NCBI GenBank assembly: GCA_034434695.1
Contig: DAOTYY010000053.1
Span: forward strand, 1-64,000
From: DYEC01 sp034434695
Lineage (GTDB): Bacteria; Chloroflexota; Anaerolineae; Anaerolineales; Anaerolineaceae
Length of the DNA stretch: 64,000 bases
Direction: 5' to 3'
Positions within the stretch are counted from its first letter, which is position 1. Every line of letters starts with the position of its first letter. The notes under the pieces were generated by a model. The model searched no databases and was not told the origin of the DNA. It worked only from the letters and a program-made list of their open reading frames with translations. The position numbers were made by a program, and so were the translations under genes. This document shows positions 61,326-64,000 of the stretch, piece after piece.

Positions 61326-61378
61326 CCAGAAAAAGCAAATCCTGGTCGGTGCTTGCCGTCTAGTGCTGGAGGAGTCTC

Positions 61379-61633
61379 ATGCTGTTGAATATATCGCTGG
61401 TATACTGTGCAGTCTGACACTACACAGATCGAGCTGTCGGTCTGGCAGCAGAATTGCTTAAACAATTTGAACCTGAAATTGAATCTATCACCCTGATTCC
61501 CTCTGACGGTGGCAGGTTCGAGTTGACGGTCAATGGTGCGTTGCTTTATTCAAAATTAGCCACCGGTCGTCACATGGAAGCTGGTGAAGGAGTACGTTTG
61601 GTCAAAGCTTACTTGCAGGGAAGGACTAAGTGA
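61379..61633 (+). CDS. SelW/Rdx-family selenoprotein (in-frame TGA = Sec)
   Basis: 84 aa when TGA at 61415-61417 is read as selenocysteine. GGAGGAG lies 4 nt before the ATG. The start is MLLNISLVYCAV, then Sec13, HYTDRAVGLAAELLKQF, ITLIPSDGGRFELTVNG, LYSKLATGRH and a TGA stop (61631-61633). CAVU is the CxxU redox motif; YC-x-x-(C/U)-x-Y-x-x-RA, LIPS-x-GG-x-FE and SK-x-x-TGR are the hallmarks of the Rdx/SelW thioredoxin-like family. A GGTCT-loop hairpin sits 21 nt after the TGA. The gene overlaps the trpS GTG start. The family fold and continuous frame make a pseudogene unlikely. Confidence 0.88.
61433..61449 (+). promoter_or_regulatory. Bacterial SECIS element
   Basis: GCTGTC (61433-61438) pairs with GGCAGC (61444-61449) around loop GGTCT (61439-61443), with 21 nt between the TGA and the loop. 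Distance, in-frame position and the GGUCU loop match the SelB-binding hairpin of E. coli fdhF. Confidence 0.8.
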
Positions 61634-62619
61634 AGATGAAAAAGGGTCGCGTCTTTTCCGGCGCCCGACCTACCGGGCGTCAACATTTGGGAAACTACCT
61701 GGGCGCTATCAAAAATTACGTAGCACTTCAGGACGAATATGAATGTATCTACTGTATCGTGGACTTACATGCCCTAACCACGCTGGACACCACCGAGGAT
61801 TTGCGTCAGAACACCTATGAAATGGCGCTCGATTGGCTCGCTGCTGGTATTCGCCCGGAAGAAACTATCATGTTTGTCCAATCCCATGTCCCTCAAGTGA
61901 CCGAACTGCATACCATTCTTTCAATGGTGACACCGCTGGGAAAATTGACCGACCTGCCCACGTTTAAGGAAAAGGTGCGCATGCAGCCGCATAACGTTAA
62001 CTACGGACTGGTTGGTTATCCGGTATTGATGGCAGCGGACATCACGCTTTATAAAGCCAATGTAGTACCGGTCGGATTGGATCAGGCTTCACACCTGGAA
62101 TTTACCCGCGAGACAGTGCGTTCGTTTAACTACCGCTATAAAACCAATGTATTGATCGAGCCAGAAATGAAAATTACTGAAGTGCCAAAGGTGATCGGGA
62201 CAGACGGACAGCAAAAAATGAGCAAAAGTTTGAACAATCAGATTGAGCTTGCTGCCACCCCCGAGGAAACACTACAGCGTGTAATGACTATGGTGACCGA
62301 TCCACAGCGCCAGCGCCGCAGTGACCCCGGCAGACCGGAAGTGTGCAATGTGTTTTCATTCCATAAAGTCTTTTCCAGTGCGGAAGAAGTGCAGATGGTG
62401 GATAGAGAATGCCGCCGCGCTGGTATCGGTTGTGTGGATTGCAAGAAACTGATGGCGAGAAACCTGAACACTCATCTGGAACCATTCCGCCAGCGACGCG
62501 CTGAATACGCTGCCAACACCGATTACGTCTGGAATATATTACAGGAAGGCAGACGCCGCGCCAGCATCATTGCTGAACAAACCATGAAAGAAGTACGCGC
62601 AGCGGTTGGTTTGCCATAG
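61630..62619 (+). CDS. trpS: Tryptophanyl-tRNA synthetase
   Basis: 329 aa, class I. HIGH-type motif TGRQHLGNYLG near residue 15 and KMSKSLNNQIEL near 197. GYPVLMAADITLYKANVVPVG is the Trp-site region. GTG at 61630 has GGAAGG at ideal distance and overlaps the selenoprotein stop; ATG at 61636 is the alternative. Either way the two genes are coupled. Confidence 0.95.
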   Translation: MKMKKGRVFSGARPTGRQHLGNYLGAIKNYVALQDEYECIYCIVDLHALTTLDTTEDLRQNTYEMALDWLAAGIRPEETIMFVQSHVPQVTELHTILSMVTPLGKLTDLPTFKEKVRMQPHNVNYGLVGYPVLMAADITLYKANVVPVGLDQASHLEFTRETVRSFNYRYKTNVLIEPEMKITEVPKVIGTDGQQKMSKSLNNQIELAATPEETLQRVMTMVTDPQRQRRSDPGRPEVCNVFSFHKVFSSAEEVQMVDRECRRAGIGCVDCKKLMARNLNTHLEPFRQRRAEYAANTDYVWNILQEGRRRASIIAEQTMKEVRAAVGLP

Positions 62620-62644
62620 AATTATCATATTTACGGAGAATCCC

Positions 62645-63727
62645 ATGCCAATACCCTGGATCCAAGCCGCATCACGTTATCAATGCGTTTCAACTGACCT
62701 AATTGAAATACTGAAAAACGCTTTCTTTAAAAACCAAGATTTCAGCAAGATTGCCTCAAGCCTTGACCTCGAAACAGCTTCCCTGATTGTGGCAGAAACA
62801 CTCCAAGCCGATCTCGCAATAAAACAATTCTACAAAATGTCTTTACTAGGTCAGGTAAATGGAAATGTCATAACCGAAGAAAGTGACTTTGTGTTAGCAG
62901 CTATTGCAGAACTTACACGAGTAATGGCTGAAGAAGCTCAAACTGACAATCAGAAAGAATACACAAATTTGCTTGCAACATCATTTGCCCTGTTGGGAAA
63001 GATCGCTAATTCCCCCACTGCCAGCCCAATGCTATGGTATGAAGACATATTTTGGGACCTTGCAGAAGCTGTTGAACCATGGAGTCCTAAAGAGGCGCTC
63101 AAATTCTTGAAAAGGGGATTAGCGCATAATCTCCGTTTTAATAACGGGAACAATGTTTTTAATTTCCTGCAAGATATTGCTGATTGGCACATCGAAAATA
63201 AAGAATTTGATCGAGGGTTGCAAATATTCACCGCTTTACTGCGCGAAAAACCGGGTGACATCTGGATTTACAATGGGCTCGCTTTTTCTTGCATAGATAA
63301 TAATTTAGAAGAAATTGGTGTCCAAGCCGCTCAGCGCGGCTTGGAGCTAATAGAAGTAAAAGGCGATACTGATAATCTAAGTTCACAACTAAAACAAATC
63401 TTAAAGGATAGAAGCTCAGCCAAAAACGCAGTACGAATCAAACCCTCTGTTTTAAGAGATTTGAGCACAGCACTTAGTCTTGATTTTAATGCAACCACTT
63501 CTCGTACACTGGACGTTTTGTGTCGTGAGTTAATCCCTGATTTTGATTCAATACCCGTCAAACGCCCGCTAACCTATCTGGATTTGCCATTGCCCGACCG
63601 CAATCTGATGCTAAAAGAGCTGCTCGAGCCTTTGCCGGAACCAGAGGAAATTAGCGAACAAACCCAAACGACAGGCATTGCTCAAAAACGAGGGGATAAA
63701 AAAAACAAGAAATACAAGAGGCATTAA
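62645..63727 (+). CDS. Helical-repeat protein of unknown function (360 aa)
   Basis: 360 aa from the ATG at 62645 (GGAGA upstream). Not recognised as a named family. All-helical, with TPR-like units in the middle (FNFLQDIADWHIENKEFDRGLQIF, cited in part, and PGDIWIYNGLAFSCIDNN). The C-terminal end RGDKKNKKYKRH resembles the end of SEC-C motifs (GSGKKYKKC) but has no cysteines. More AT-rich than its neighbours, which may mean recent acquisition. It follows trpS by 25 nt. Confidence 0.6.
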   Translation: MPIPWIQAASRYQCVSTDLIEILKNAFFKNQDFSKIASSLDLETASLIVAETLQADLAIKQFYKMSLLGQVNGNVITEESDFVLAAIAELTRVMAEEAQTDNQKEYTNLLATSFALLGKIANSPTASPMLWYEDIFWDLAEAVEPWSPKEALKFLKRGLAHNLRFNNGNNVFNFLQDIADWHIENKEFDRGLQIFTALLREKPGDIWIYNGLAFSCIDNNLEEIGVQAAQRGLELIEVKGDTDNLSSQLKQILKDRSSAKNAVRIKPSVLRDLSTALSLDFNATTSRTLDVLCRELIPDFDSIPVKRPLTYLDLPLPDRNLMLKELLEPLPEPEEISEQTQTTGIAQKRGDKKNKKYKRH

Positions 63728-63834
63728 CTTCCTCCACAGTCAACAGGATTGGGCGATTCTTTCCAACTGCAGGTGCCCTGGAAGTTTGAAGTACCGTTCC
63801 TGTTTCATGACCGCCAACATCGGCTACTGACAAC

Positions 63835-64000
63835 ATGGCAAACAATAAAATCATTAATCCCCTAAAAGCAAAATGGCAAACTCCATTCCATCGTGCCCGC
63901 GCTGTGTATGAGGAATACCCGCGCCAGTTCTGGATTCTGATGCTCGGCACGTTCATTGACCGCACTGGCGGAGCAACATTATTTCCGTTTTTCACGCTCT
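63835..64000 (+). CDS. MFS transporter, N-terminal fragment (partial)
   Basis: 55 codons run off the window end. After a basic cytoplasmic start (NPLKAKWQTPFHRARAVYEEYPRQ) comes FWILMLGTFIDRTGGATLFPFF, the first transmembrane helix and the D-R-x-G loop of MFS multidrug-type transporters. No clear ribosome site precedes the ATG, so the start is provisional. Confidence 0.65.
   Translation, partial: MANNKIINPLKAKWQTPFHRARAVYEEYPRQFWILMLGTFIDRTGGATLFPFFTL

Noticed and set aside
1..64000. CRISPR array, rRNA operon or prophage
   Set aside because: No regularly spaced direct repeats, no rRNA-like blocks and no phage structural genes were seen on reading both strands.

Overview
The window looks like a chromosomal segment of a Chloroflexota bacterium, most likely of the Anaerolineae type. 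This is an inference, not a database match. It rests on many prolipoproteins with Pro/Thr-rich linkers, WD40/TPR/kinase signalling proteins, a four-subunit 2-oxoacid:ferredoxin oxidoreductase suited to anaerobic life, roughly balanced base composition, and small conserved proteins of a kind I associate with that phylum. Genes are dense on both strands. There is one tRNA (Val-CAC), no rRNA and no CRISPR array.

Layout. 1-5.3 kb: end of a PUFA/polyketide synthase-like megasynthase, an Sfp-type phosphopantetheinyl transferase and a PfaD-type enoyl reductase. 5.4-9.8 kb: CBS protein, PPDK-like ATP-grasp protein, glutamate dehydrogenase. 10-15.6 kb: membrane spermidine-synthase-like protein, exported isoaspartate methyltransferase, an unknown protein and an SDR. 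15.7-21.2 kb: fused ECF ATPase and EcfT, a truncated nitroreductase, an apparent integron cassette (nuclease gene plus attC-like site), then a lipoate operon (S component plus split lipoate ligase). 21.3-21.9 kb: tRNA-Val and an IS remnant with inverted repeats and a 5-bp target duplication. 22-31 kb: a signalling block with a solute-binding lipoprotein, an output-less dCache-HAMP-PAS sensor, a Ser/Thr receptor kinase with a LIV-type ectodomain, and a divergent TPR-TM-propeller protein. 31-36.5 kb: AlaX, a P-type ATPase under a yybP-ykoY (Mn2+) riboswitch, and an Lnt-like acyltransferase. 37-39.8 kb: 2-oxoacid:ferredoxin oxidoreductase operon. 40-50.5 kb: S1 protein, M19 dipeptidase, FAD oxidoreductase, M16 peptidase pair, acpS, phosphoesterase, ParB-like protein. 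50.5-55.7 kb: small conserved protein plus P-loop ATPase behind a LexA-like box, frr-uppS-cdsA, glpX, SIMPL lipoprotein. 55.9-57 kb: FmdB / CsoR-CstR-type repressor / OsmC operon behind a promoter with two palindromes. 57-64 kb: thrC-thrB, LysM lipoprotein, NUDIX, sugar transferase, a selenoprotein gene, trpS, an unknown protein and the start of an MFS transporter.

The strongest unusual item is a short SelW/Rdx-family gene at 61379-61633. Its CxxU redox motif is encoded with an in-frame TGA, followed 21 nt later by a GGTCT-loop hairpin, a bacterial SECIS. An ordinary gene caller would miss it. Next are the solitary integron cassette interrupting a nitroreductase, and the ligand-sensing kinase block, which has two ligand-binding modules but no permease gene.

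Start codons were re-chosen from ribosome binding sites where the longest frame was clearly extended. Function calls come from motifs read by eye, not from searches.
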